From Dipteris shenzhenensis (taxonomy: Eukaryota; Polypodiophyta; Polypodiopsida; Gleicheniales), in assembly GCA_047967505.1 (NCBI GenBank), contig CM106540.1: a stretch of 64,000 bases of DNA; one strand, written 5' to 3'. The stretch's first letter is position 1; the number at the start of each line of letters is the position of its first letter. The translations under genes were made by a program, and so were the position numbers. The notes under the pieces are model-generated. The model saw only the letters and a program-made list of their open reading frames with translations, did not search any database and was not told where the DNA came from. Positions 43,320 through 53,620 of this stretch are shown one piece after another.

Positions 43320-45459
43320 ATTAAGTAAGAGAAAAAAACCCGCGAGAGCAAGCTCAAAGCGGAATACATCATGTAACCATGACGATAAATAAACCCCCTC
43401 AAATGAGGTGGAAAACAACCAAGGCTGAGGCTGAAAGTGCCACCTCAACCATGTAAGAGTCTCAGAGAAGAAAGGAGAATCCTTCCATTCCCTAAAGAAA
43501 GAAGCCCTCCTAGCTGAGGCTGCATGGGAGTCTCCCTGCATGCTCGTCCATACGGCCATCAACGTATGTATGGTGTCTATCCAGATACTAGCCAATGTGT
43601 GCGAGAGATGAACCTGAGTTCCCTCCAATGCCAATGTGCATCTGGCTCTCTAGATACGTCAGGCTGCTATGCTCGCCAGTATCTCCCAAGAGGTATCTAC
43701 AGAGGCATGTACTGCTGCAAAAGGAGGTCCCGAGTCAAAATGGCCCGAGAAGAGTCAAGTCTCTCATAGAATACCTGAGGCTCTGTAAGAGAAAGCCAAG
43801 CCACTGAGCCCCATGTCATAAAGAATGGGGAGTGGGCAAAGTTACTGAAAATCCTGGCTACCCCCATCCAAATCATCCTCACCTATCTGCAATCCCATAA
43901 GCAATGCTGAATCGTTTGCAATGCAGAGAGGCAATGAGGGCAAGTAGGGTCGGCTCCGAATCTGGATCTCCAAAGGTTCACTGCAATCCCACCATGGATA
44001 GAAACCCAAAAGAAAACAGTGATCTTTCTATTCCTCTGGGATTTTCAAAGTCTCCTCTAGAAGCACCTCTGCAAATCCACAATGATATCAAATGCCTCCC
44101 AATGAGGAACCCTGGAAGGTCTCCAACCTCTACTACTGAGCTGGAATCCCTAGCATTACTGACCGTCTAGCAAAAGAAGGCGATGCTCTTCTCTCGATGC
44201 CATGCGTCAATCCACTCCCACTCTCCAGGGTCCCACTGCAAATACTTAATGGGAACTCCCGAAGAGCCAAAGTCTCCAAGATTCAGCAGTGGAGATAAGC
44301 CGGGGGTCTGGGTCAAGCAACCACTCTGAATTTGATCCCTGCTCCAAAAGACCTACAACCTTGATACGCTGAAAGGCAAACTCAAGCAAGATGTCCTCTG
44401 TGGACCTGAACAATCTGCCACCATCATGCACATCAAAAGCCAAGGCATCTCCATGTGCATCTCAAAAGGCCAAAACTTGAAGAGGAATACCCCCTCTCGT
44501 AAAAGCACCCGCCCAAGTGGAGTAGATGAGAGGCATATCATCTCTGTCTACCCAATCCACTGGAAGGGTCGCCTCAATCTGCAAGATCCTCCCTGCACTC
44601 CCTCTGAGATGTCCTGTCAACTGAGATTTAGTCTCCTCTACAAGCCTCTGGAAAGCTTTCCATGACCCTAGAGATGAGGCAAGTCCCCTCTCCCATCTGG
44701 ACCACTGCATGTAGTGTGAAGCACCAAGTGGTCTGCCACGACCATTCAATATACTGTCATTCCACATGACTGGTTGCCTATCAATCTCTTCACGAGAGGA
44801 AGGAGGGATCCTCCGAAGAGTGCTCCTGAAGCTCGCCCATGCTTTCAGCCATGAGAGGGGAGTCCAGTCTCCTCTTGAAGAAGGTATGCAAGTCTGTATG
44901 CTGCTAATAAAAAATTCCTTCCACTGCTCCTGCCTGGCATAAGTCCCCGCACCACCATCTTGCATAGTAAAGCTCTGCACTATAAATCTGGATCAATAAT
45001 GTTGAGACCCCCTTCCTGTGTAGGGAGGATGAGGGTCTTCTAAGCCACCCTCGCTAAAACATATGATGTGCCATCAAGCCCACTCCAAAGAAAATTTCTG
45101 ATCGGTCTCCTGAGCTGAATGATGCAATCCCTAGAACAGGACGAGCAAGAACAAAGAAACCAAGCCGTGGCCAAGAGGACCTGGTTGACCACCACAACTC
45201 TAGAGGCAAGGTCCAGCTTGGCTGAGCCCCAAAAAAAGAGCTTCCTCCTTAATAAGCTCTCCAACACGGGGGCAAACTGCTGCGTGGAGAAAATATCCAA
45301 GCCCACCTGGCGGCCCAAATATCTAGCTAGCACGCCCCTCTGAACCCAAGTGAAACCTATGTCAAGCCCCCAATCTGGAGTTTCCTCATCACTGATCCGA
45401 AAGCCATTGAATTTATGCCAATTTATCTGCGCCCCCGCCGCCAAGCAAAATAAATCCAA
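43320..45459 (-). pseudogene. L1 post-RT region with zinc-binding motif
   Basis: After the RT: QINWHKFNGFRI, LARYLGRQVGLDI, LDLASRVVVVNQVLLATAWF and IRNFLWSGLDG with RVAKTL..P..EGGLNI, typical for plant L1. Further on FGADPTCPHCLSALQTIQHC then LWDC (about 43885-43985) gives the C-x2-C ... H-x4-C zinc ribbon (zf-RVT). The remainder (WIDTIHTLMAVWTSMQGDS) runs to the 3' end and recurs at 62937-63240. Several stops and shifts. Confidence 0.87.
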
Positions 45460-45483
45460 TGCTGTCCTAAAATAAGTAAGCGT

Positions 45484-46080
45484 CTATGGTGTGGCATCCA
45501 AGTAAACTGCCGTGTCATCTGCCAACTCACTATCAAGTAACTGCTCTTCCCGTCTGATGGGAAGTCTCAGCCCAAAGATGTCAGCTTGAGATCCAATATA
45601 CATACTCATAGCTTCAGCCACGAACAAAAAAAGAAAAGGAGCAAGGGGGCATCTCTGACGGACTGATCTGGAAATCTGAAATCTCTCACTCCTTACCCCA
45701 CCAATAAGCACCTGATTGTGGGCTGATCTGTACAAAGAGGAAACACCTCTGATCCAAGCATCTGTAAAGCCAAAACGGAGAAGGGTGCCCTCCAAAAAAC
45801 CCCAATCTACTCTGTCATAAGCTTTCTCAAAATCCAAGAGTAGAATGGATAAATTCTAGCCGCTCTGCATGGCCCACTCTGAAGCTTCCCAAAAGGAGAA
45901 GATGTTATCAAAAATGCTTCTGCCATGCACAAATCCTGTCTGAGTGTCATGAATAAGATCTAGGAGAAGGGGCTGCAATCGAAGGCTGATTGCCTTGGCC
46001 AAAATCTTGTAACATGTCCCCAAAAGTATGATAGGCCTCCAGTGGGACACTAAATTTCTGCAACCCCGGCATCTCGCCAA
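45484..46080 (-). pseudogene. L1 reverse transcriptase core
   Basis: Reads WRPIILLGTCYKILAKAISL, DTQTGFVHGRSIFDNIFSFW, a stop, LLLDFEKAYDRVDWGFLEGT, SVRQRCPLAPFLFLFVAEAM and the catalytic ELADDTAVYLD (about 45495-45530; the usual F/YADD is LADD). The order and spacing are those of plant L1 reverse transcriptase. It primes on nicked target DNA. Stops at 45856 and about 45481 inactivate it. Confidence 0.93.
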
Positions 46081-46599
46081 AGTCCCAAATGCCCTGCAGG
46101 GCTAATGTAATGTAATCTCCAATCATATCCCAAAATGCAATGAAGAAAGAAGGGGTGAAGCCATCCGAAACTCAGCACTTGCCCTTGTGAAGGGCTGAAA
46201 GTGCAATCCTGAACTCTCTGTTTGTGAAAGGTGCATCAAAGCAAAACATGCATATCCGGTTTCACCAAGTTAGGGATGCTCTGCCAAATAACCTATCTAG
46301 CATCCTCTCTATCCTGTGTGTCAGGATTTGCAGTAAGAAGGCGGCATAGAAATGTGAAGCTATGCGCATGACGTCATTTGGATCTGTCTGTAAAACCCCG
46401 TGTGAGTCAATAAGCTAGGATACACTCTCTCTACTATGTCTAGGGCCAAGAGTAGAGAAAAAGTGTTTATTGACTAGATCTACCACCCATCTGTATCCAG
46501 AAGGACTCCTGTGCATGAAAGGCATACTCTGCTCTCTGATCAAGCAATGTCTGTAGATGAGCCCGTGCTGCAACAAGACGCTCCTGAATCCAAGCATTT

Positions 46600-47596
46600 A
46601 GAGGCCGTTTCTACTCTTCCCTCTGCAAAGCTGCCAACTGCTGGCGAATACCAATCTCACATCTGAGAATATCTCGTCTCCTGGTTTCTAGCAACCGAGT
46701 GGTAAAAGTCGATAATACCAAAAAAAGCAGCAACTACAAGTGATGGAGATGGCTGCCCACCTTGGACATGAGAAACCCATATCTGCAAGGCTGCCTCAGT
46801 AAGGTCCACCTTTGTATACAAGGCATCCGAAATCCTGATGCTGGCAGACCAACCTCTCAAGTGAGGCTCTGAGATAGCCAGCACAACAGGAAAGTGATCT
46901 GAAGTGGAAACCCCAGCAACAATGGATACCGATCCACCTCTGTCTAGTGCCCAATCATGTACGTAGAATCTATCAATGCGTGCAGGATAGGCATGTGATG
47001 CCTCCTGTTCGACCAAGAGAACAGAAGGGACTGTGGCTGAATAAGAAAGGCATCATCCAACCAAGTATCTCTACCACAGTAGTGAAAAAGGAAGGCATCC
47101 CAAGCTGCTCTCTCCAAAGAGTGAAGTCCTACTTCTCTACCCGCTTTTTGTCTGACGGTAACTCAACCATGTTGAAGTCACCTCCAATCACCCATGAATC
47201 TGCAATGGGGGCCTAGGAGAGCAAATCCTTCCACATAATGACACGTTTCCCTCTAATGTTGGAGGCATACACGTTGAGGAAACCAACCTTACGCCCTCCA
47301 ATCAAAAGAATAATCCACTGAGCCCTAGAGGGAATAATGACTCCGTGTCCAACAACTAAGGGGAGAACCGGCTGTGAAACTGAAATAGAAGTGCCTCCCC
47401 TAGTGCCCAAGGCAGGGACCAAAACGTATGCCTGACTTGGCACAATCCCTAAAATGCAGTTTGTGCTCCTAAATAAATAAGACATCAATGGAACCCCCAG
47501 TAACACCTGGATGAAGCTGATCTCGAATCAACTGTCTGCGGCGGCGATGTGGGATGCCACCTAGGCCCTGTATGTTCCAACTAACAATCCTCATCA
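46600..47596 (-). pseudogene. L1 endonuclease domain
   Basis: Starts MRIVSWNIQGLGG near 47594 and goes on HPGVTGGSIDVLFI (then a stop where Q is expected), RKVGFLNVYASN, WVIGGDFNMVELPSDK (about 47170-47215), and on to IDRFYVHD and STSDHFPVVLAIS (about 46870-46990). This is the LINE apurinic-like endonuclease, which nicks the target for reverse transcription. The catalytic motifs (N of SWN, GDFN, SDH) are visible, but at least two stops and frame changes interrupt the reading. Confidence 0.88.
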
Positions 47597-47601
47597 ACGG
47601 G

Positions 47602-47616
47602 CTGAAAGAGATTTTG
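47602..47616. repeat. Right target site duplication of the L1
   Basis: CTGAAAGAGATTTTG, identical to 43279-43293. It defines the insertion without ambiguity. Confidence 0.97.
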
Positions 47617-49200
47617 ATTTTGTACATAAGGAAAAAATGCAAAGGATCGTTGCCAGGAATAGAGGGGAGACCATCCCTATTGTATCTGATGTTTCTACTA
47701 GTAAAGCAGTGAAATCTACAGTTTCAACATACATGGTTTTCATTAAACAAATAGATTTGGAAATGCATGCTGATTTGAATGATGTTGATAGAGAAAAATT
47801 TCAGTTTCTTGAAAATTTTAAAGATGGCTTCTCAAATGCATTGCCAGATGGCAAGGGAGTTACCCCATGAGAGACCAGAAGACCCTTGTATAGAATTTAT
47901 GTTTGGCAATGAGCCACCCAATAGACCGCCTTACAGGGTGAGTGCCACTCAGAGAGAGGAGATTATGACTCAGCTACAAAACTTGCTGTCCAAAGGGTTA
48001 ATTTAGCCCAGCTCCTCTTTTGTGTGGTCCCTTGTACTTCTAGTGCAAAAGAAGGATGGTTCCTTTCAGATGTGTGTTGACTATCGCACACTACACAAAA
48101 TGCCTATTAAAAGTAGATTCCCTATTCCATGCACAGATGATGAGATCAGCTCAATGGAGCTTCGGTATTTAGCAGGATAGATCTAAAAAATGGTTATCAT
48201 CAAGTCCGCATATAGCCATAGGATGTGCACAAAACAGCATTCGGGTCGACAAATGCCCCTACTACCTTCAATTGAATGATGGATCGAATCTTCGTCCTTA
48301 TCGAAAATTCACTAGTACCTTCTTCGATGACATCTAAGTCCGAAGAAGAGCACAGGTAACACCTTGTTACTGTCTTCCAAGAGCTGTGTAAACATCAACT
48401 CTATGCCAATAGCAAGAAGAGTGAATTTTTCTTGGAAGAGATCCATTATCTAGGGCCCATCATTTTTTCCAAGAATGAAATTCAGATGGATCTTGCTAAG
48501 ATTCAAGCTATTCAAGAATGGCCTCAGTTGAAAAGTCTTCATTAAGTACGCAGCTTTTTGGGTTTATGCTCGTACTACAGAAGGTTTATCAGACATTTTG
48601 CTGACATAGCTGCTCCATTTCATGACTTAACCAGAAAGAATCCAGCCTTCACATGGCATCAGCGACAAAGAGCAGCATTCAATACACTCAAAAGCAAGAT
48701 GACTATAGAACAAATTCTGGTGGTCTCCGATTTGTACAAGCATTTTGATGTCGATTGCAATGCTTGGGGAGAATTTGTTGGAGCTGCATTTGAAAGCCGG
48801 AGACTATGAGATGCTGAGAGATATCTAGGAATCTATGAGGAAGACCTGTTAGCTGTCATTCATGCCATTAATACATGGAATCACCATCTCTTGGGTGCAG
48901 ATTTTACTATAAAAACTGGCCACCAAAGTTTGAGATACTTCCTTGCATAGACTATTCTTTGAAAGAAACACATGAAATAGGCAAATATGCATATTGTCCA
49001 TACACTAGAAGCTCAGAATAGAGTGGTTGATGCCTTGTGTCGAAGACCTCAGGTCAATAATGTGACCATTGCTTATCATAGGGATCTGGAAGAGATGAGA
49101 GAGCAGTATGCCAATGACCCAGACGTTGGAGAGATAATGCAGCAAATGCAAGAGGGGCTGTCAGGAAGTCAATATTCCATGAAAGATGGCTAATTAATGA
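47617..49200 (+). pseudogene. G3 reverse transcriptase and RNase H
   Basis: Resumes gypsy pol after the L1. Seen in several frames: FKDGFSNALPDGKGVTP, NRPPYRVSATQREEIMTQLQ, VLLVQKKDGSFQMCVDYRTL, IFSKNEIQMDLAKIQAIQEW, SFLGLCSYYRRFIRHFADIA, DLTRKNPAFTWHQRQRAAFN, then RNase H with FDVDCNAWGEFVGAAF. The YxDD catalytic box lies in a heavily shifted part (about 48290-48350) and is not readable. Many stops; older-looking than C1 or the L1. Confidence 0.83.
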
Positions 49201-50330
49201 AATATGACTACTTATGCATCACCCGAGATATGAGGCAAAAGATTATGGACAAATGCCATGCACCTCCATATGATGGGCATAGAGGAACTACATCTACTAC
49301 TCAAGCTCACCTGTTTATTACAGCATGCCTTACTTGTTACACCACTTTGTTACGGCATGTCTTACTTGCCAAAAGGTCAAATATGACAGACAGAAGGCAC
49401 CTGGCCTACTCATACCTCAGGTACCATGGGAAAGCATAGCAATGGACTTCATTTTGTATTTGCCACGATCAAAAACTTGAAATGATGGGATATGGACTGT
49501 TATTGACAAATTCAGCAAGCAGGCTCATTAAGACAATCAAGGTAGATAATATGGCTACAATTTTCATGACTCAAATTTTCAAATACCATGGTATGCCTAA
49601 GTCCATTGTTAGTGACAGAGACCCCAAAATTACCATCTTATTCTGGAGAGCCTTATTTGATAATATGGGGACAAATCTGAATTTTCCTTCTTTCCATCGC
49701 CAGACAGATACCATGGTATGCCTAAGTCCATTGTTAGTGACAGAGACCCCAAAATTACCATCTTATTCTGGAGAGCCTTATTTGATAATATGGGGACGAA
49801 TCTGAATTTTTCTTCTTTCCATCCCCAAACAGATGGTCAAAGTGAAGTAGCAAATTCAACATTGCTAGATCTTTTGAAATGCTCCGTGGCTGACCAAAAA
49901 TCAGATTGGAAAAAGTACCTTCCACTTGTCAAGTTTGCATACAATAACACCGTTCATACCTCCATTGCCAAGCTGTCTACCACGTACTATGGCCCTTTTC
50001 GGGTCACAGATGAAATCAATAAAGTGGCATAGAGGTTGCAGTTGCCAAGGCATTGGAAGATTCATAATGCCTTTCATGTCAGGCTTCTAAAGAAATACCA
50101 AGGACTGGAGCCTACAGAGCCGATATTGAAAAATCCACCAGAAGTGGATGAGATGGAGGAGATCCTTCAGCAAAAGTAGATTGTGGACCATACGGTACAC
50201 AAGGGACCTTAGGGCAAGGTATTTTATAAATACCTTGTAAAGTTCAAGAATTATTCAGCATTGAATGCCAAGTGGATGGATGAAGACATGTTGTCTGATT
50301 ATCAACAAGTTGTAGATATTTACAAATAGG
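49201..50330 (+). pseudogene. G3 integrase and chromodomain-like end
   Basis: Zinc region MRQKIMDKCHAPPYDGHRGT ... CLTCYTT, then the core: HGMPKSIVSDRDPKITILFW with the second Asp, and HPQTDGQSEVANSTLLDLL with the Glu. A 125-bp internal tandem duplication breaks the frame. Further on WKIHNAFHVRLLKKYQG and, near the end, KYLVKFKNYSALNAKWMDED, a chromodomain-like tail as in chromoviruses, thought to guide insertion to heterochromatin. G4 carries a better preserved version. Confidence 0.85.
49583..49832 (+). repeat. 125-bp tandem duplication inside G3 integrase
   Basis: Units 49583-49707 and 49708-49832, both starting ATACCATGGTATGCC and ending near CAGACAG/CAAACAG, with a handful of substitutions. 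As 125 is not a multiple of three it shifts the integrase frame. Confidence 0.95.
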
Positions 50331-50354
50331 CTTTTCATTTGAGGTCAACTGATT

Positions 50355-50368
50355 AAAAGCCAAGGGGA
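50355..50368 (+). promoter_or_regulatory. G3 polypurine tract
   Basis: AAAAGCCAAGGGGA directly before the 3' LTR start TGTTACCAAG; this is the usual plus-strand primer position. Confidence 0.8.
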
Positions 50369-50477
50369 TGTTACCAAGCTATAAATATTCCAGTATAGTA
50401 CAAGGTTGACCATTTATCTTATCATAATTTAAGAGTTCTTCATTATGATCGAAGATTTCTTTTAAGTGGTCAAAGTA

Positions 50478-50667
50478 TTGACTTTGGTCAAAGACATTTG
50501 ACTTTGGTCAAGAAGTCCTGACTTTGGTCAAGGAGACTTAGTTTAGGCCAAGAGGTTTGACTTTAGTCAACCAAGACATTTCAACCTCAATTGGAGAGGT
50601 TTGGATATAATTAAGGCGCCTAGTCAAAGGCCCTTAATTATAGTCAAGGAGGGTTGACCTTGGTCAA
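50478..50667 (+). promoter_or_regulatory. Array of palindromic TTGAC-type (W-box-like) motifs in U3
   Basis: TTGACTTTGGTCAA occurs at 50478-50491 and 50498-50511, CTGACTTTGGTCAA at 50518-50531, TTGACTTTAGTCAA at 50557-50570 and TTGACCTTGGTCAA at 50654-50667. The first three are spaced exactly 20 bp. Each motif is a near palindrome with a TTGAC box, the core bound by plant WRKY factors, on both strands. A role as stress-responsive promoter is inference. Confidence 0.7.
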
Positions 50668-50790
50668 CTTGAGAATTAATGCTTGGCATGCACTTTGGTT
50701 TGCTTGGTGAGGACGGCCACAGAGACTAGAATTAGTCTAGAGATTATTTCTGCATGCAAAAGCTAGCAGTTGATGGGTGCCATGGTGGTG

Positions 50791-51072
50791 ATTGTTTTTC
50801 TGCTGTGAAATATATTGCTGTTAATTTCTGCTCAAACACGCCACCGGGCTGGTCAACAACTAATGTCTGTTTAACCATGTTGGTTCAGAACAATCACATA
50901 ACTGGTGATTGAGCTGAACCAACCTATGGTTGCATGATGTTCCAAGCCTGGTTTAAGAAATGAAACAAGTAAACTATCCCAAAGCTCAATCACAAACAAC
51001 TACCACAGACGGGACGCAAGGTGTTTGAGGAGCACATAATACACATGCTTGATACAACACAGGTTAGTGGTG
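50791..51072. mobile_element. 282-bp insertion in the G3 3' LTR
   Basis: Flanked by GTGGTG on both sides (50785-50790 and 51067-51072) and missing from the 5' LTR, so it is a real insertion with a 5-6 bp duplication. No terminal inverted repeats or TG...CA edges are clear. The centre forms a long hairpin (50873-50931). It could be a MITE-like or other non-autonomous element of unknown class. Confidence 0.7.
50873..50931. repeat. Long imperfect hairpin within the LTR insertion
   Basis: AACCATGTTGGTTCAGAACA with ATCAC pairs with GTGATTGAGCTGAACCAACC then TATGGTT around a 7-base loop (ATAACTG). About 23 of 25 positions pair, with a short bulge. Confidence 0.8.
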
Positions 51073-51543
51073 CCTAATTTGTTACAAATACCAAAAAGGG
51101 GCTAAAGTGGCCTATTTTTTAGGGCTAAGACTGCTTACCAAGAGAAGTGTACATCAGCATGTGACCCAGAGATAAGAAGTCTCCACAACTGCCAATCTAT
51201 TTGGCATGTAACTAGAGATGCTAGGAAAATGATAGATGGCAATTGCCACGAGAGGGGAGCTGATCTTGGATCTCCTACGTTTTTTTGTAATCAGCCTGCA
51301 AGCTGCAGATTTGAAACTCTGCAAACTCTTTTTATCTATGAAATGAAGACCTTTCAGGCAGGGTGAGGGGGGGCTCTTGGTTCTGGGCCCTAGTCTGTGT
51401 GTGAGAGAGAAAAGAAGAGAGAAAGGCTGAAGAAAAATCTCACGGACGAAAGTTCGTCATCAGATTTGCCTTCCATCGTTATGGGACAGAACTGTCAACT
51501 TGGATGTCTAATGACTCGCTAGAATTGTCAGCTTCGTTGTACA

Positions 51544-51873
51544 AACTATGCCGGTCCACCCACAAACGTAATCTCAGTCATGTCAATAATTCAAGTGCTA
51601 TTGATAGCCTGCAATTGGATTGGCAACACTTGATGGTTTGAGCGACACAAACTCTGACTACTTGTTCCTCTAAATTTGTGATCTTTCCATCTTCAAGTAT
51701 TATAGATGTCATTTCCATCTGCAAATTAGTTTCTCAACCCATAGCAATGATTTCACACCCATGCTAATAATCGTAGAATAATTACAGACACATACCAAAG
51801 AGTTAAATTCTTTAACAAAGCAAAGATCAACATGCTGAATGTCAAAGGCAATATGAATTCCACTGAAACCAAC
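51544..51873. other. Intron start next to host exon
   Basis: Between the G3 3' LTR and the donor of exon 51874-52140. No gene seen; the host frame runs on into it only until a stop at about 51709. Confidence 0.6.
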
Positions 51874-52140
51874 CAGAAGCTGGCCACTTTCATCCACCAA
51901 AAAATTCAACGTCGTCGTGACATCTAGTATTGGAGGAGGATACTCATTCTCTTCAATTGCTGGCCCCTCAGGAGGAAGCTCATCAGCATCCCTGCTACCC
52001 CTTTCAAAATCAAGCAAGTTGCCATAGATTGCCTGTACTACTACTAATCCTCCTATGTCAACTTGTTTGTGTTGCTTTCGTTCTGCTACATTCTTCAAAA
52101 GTGACTGAGCCTTTTCTGCTTTTGCTCTTGCCTCAAGCAC
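51874..52140 (-). CDS. DNAJC11/OWL1-like, coding exon
   Basis: On the minus strand ACATTGATTACAG precedes 89 codons, VLEARAKAEKAQSLLKNVAE through ILDVTTTLNFLVDESGQLL, followed by the donor CTG|GTTGGT. The start is an amphipathic, basic helix typical of the linker before the C-terminal domain; LDVT..LNFLV..SGQL is the start of the DNAJC11 C-terminal (DUF3395-type) domain. A GLVVVQAIYGNL segment corresponds to the GL...KA.YG of homologues. Phase 0 on both sides. An acidic, Pro-rich insert (DELPPEGPAIEENEYPPP) fills the variable loop. No stops or shifts. Confidence 0.9.
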
Positions 52141-52719
52141 CTGTAATCAATGTTCGTGTTAGAAGTAGATTCCTAAAACTATTAATTCAAACAAATAGTT
52201 GTTGTTGCTCGTATTATGAAAGAATTCTAGAGAGATGCATCGTTCACCAAAAGCACATTATCTTCATGTGTTCTCCACACAAAACCAAGTTCACCTGCTA
52301 TTATTTCAAAAAACAACTACCCTCTGCACTTTCTCGAAATCAGCATTGTAAGGGGTGTTTCATATGGTATCAGAGCCTACTCTATCTGCTTGCTTCCTAT
52401 ATGTACCTGAAGATTGCAATTTCATTTTTGGTTTTTGCAGTTTAAGGATGTGAAACTCAAGTTAGTTTTGTGCTGCGATTTCACAACAGGAGTGGAGCTC
52501 GTGCGTGCTCCTCCCAGCCTATGTACTTGTGAGTAGCTTTCATGAATTGTCAAGCTATGAATTTCGTTTTGCTTTGTTAGAGTAGTTCTTTGCTGGTTAA
52601 GGGTAAATAGATACAAAATCTGTTTTCCTTTTTGTCTTTTAAGCCCACTGCACAACAAATTTCCAGAGAGGCTGTCATACCAATTCACACCAATCTTACT
52701 GTGTAAGAAAGAAACTATT
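52141..52719. other. Intron stretch without recognised gene
   Basis: Upstream of the exon's acceptor on the gene strand. A plus-strand frame (51930-52445) overlaps the exon antisense and is not a gene. CATATGGTATCAGAGCC at about 52357-52373 contains a primer-site-like TGGTATCAGAGC, but I see no LTR around it. Confidence 0.5.
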
Positions 52720-53585
52720 ATATTGGAGCAGCAAACAGTTGGATGTTCCCACTTCTTTCTTTTCTCATCAGGAATATGACCCTCAAGTAACCAGAAGTTA
52801 CCTAGTGTAAAGTAATAGGTTTCCTCCTAGGAAAGACCTTTTCAGGTGTTCAACCATTCAATGCCTTTGTGAAAATCTATTCAAGCTGTGCACTCCCATG
52901 TCACATCCCTCCTCCTACCATGAATTAGACATCTTCTTTACATAAATCATAGACCATGATTTCAATAGTTCTTCTTCTCAGCAACTCCATTCTGTATCTA
53001 GATACCTTCAGACTACTTATAGTAGTTTTCAAACTTTTGTGAGAAATACTCTCCCATGCCATCTAATCTCAAAGTAATCACTTGCTTGCTAGTTTGCCTT
53101 TCAACCATTGGCTTCCATTTTTGAACTTGGCAAACCCGTGAGATTTCTTCACATAAGTAAATCCAAGTTTTCCTACTGAAATCATATGAGTGTAAGAAAG
53201 TAGTAACCTCCCCCCTTTGACATAGTTTGCAATCTACCAGAGACATCAGTATGGAAATGCTCAAGCACTTCTATTGCTCTTCTTACACCACCCTATGGGA
53301 ACTCATCACAGTGTTGTTTACCTTTCATGCACCCTCACATATTGTACCAAGGCCTTTCACCTCGATAAGACCATCAACCAAATTGTGATCTTTCAAATGC
53401 CGGATGCTCTTCATGCTTATATGACCAAATTTGCAATGCCAAACCCCCCATCATCCGTTGTCAATGATGCAAGTGCTTTACCATATACTATTGGATTTAG
53501 TTGTACTTACTACCATTGGCAACAACCTTAGACTCACGGTTCAAGTCCATCACGAAGCATTTGTCTTTGTAAAACTCTACCTTGA
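52720..53585 (-). pseudogene. Copia pre-integrase and integrase remnant C3
   Basis: The minus strand has, with frameshifts, LWHCKFGHISMKSIRHLKDH and NLVDGL (the copia LWH.R.GH pre-integrase block), then DFSRKTWIYLCEEISRVCQV, VERQTSKQVITLRLDGMGEY with FSQKFENYYK (core, with the second Asp in LRLDG), and QNGVAEKKNY (the Glu region). Many stops. It is unrelated in age to C1 and lies in the host intron. Confidence 0.78.
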
Positions 53586-53620
53586 TAGATGTATTGTACA
53601 TTGCCAATAGATGCAGATGG

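Larger units (their letters stand above)
43294..47601 (-). mobile_element. L1-type LINE inserted in G3
   Basis: A 4,308-bp insertion with a perfect 15-bp target duplication, minus strand, ending at its 3' side in a short A-tail (T7 on the plus strand, 43294-43300). It holds an ORF2-like sequence only: endonuclease, reverse transcriptase and the C-terminal zinc region. The 5' boundary falls a few bases before the ATG of ORF2, so ORF1 and the 5'UTR are missing, by truncation or by design. A 5'-truncated relative lies at 62937-63240 and another remnant at 15185-15600. Confidence 0.93.
50369..51543 (+). mobile_element. 3' LTR of G3
   Basis: Runs from TGTTACCAAG to CGTTGTACA. From 50658 on it matches the 5' LTR (40034-40662). 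The first about 290 bp are U3 not kept in the 5' LTR and hold a cluster of TTGAC motifs. A 282-bp insertion (50791-51072) is absent from the 5' LTR. The AATGAAGACCTTTC stretch near 51340 corresponds to the AATAAAGACC polyadenylation region of the 5' LTR. Confidence 0.87.

Noticed and set aside
52357-52373. TGGTATCAGAGC as the primer site of a further LTR element
   Set aside because: No LTR-like partner or coding sequence in the right place was found; left as a chance or relic site.
51930-52445. Plus-strand frame of 171 codons
   Set aside because: It is antisense to the host exon 51874-52140 and shows no domain; the minus strand carries the homology.
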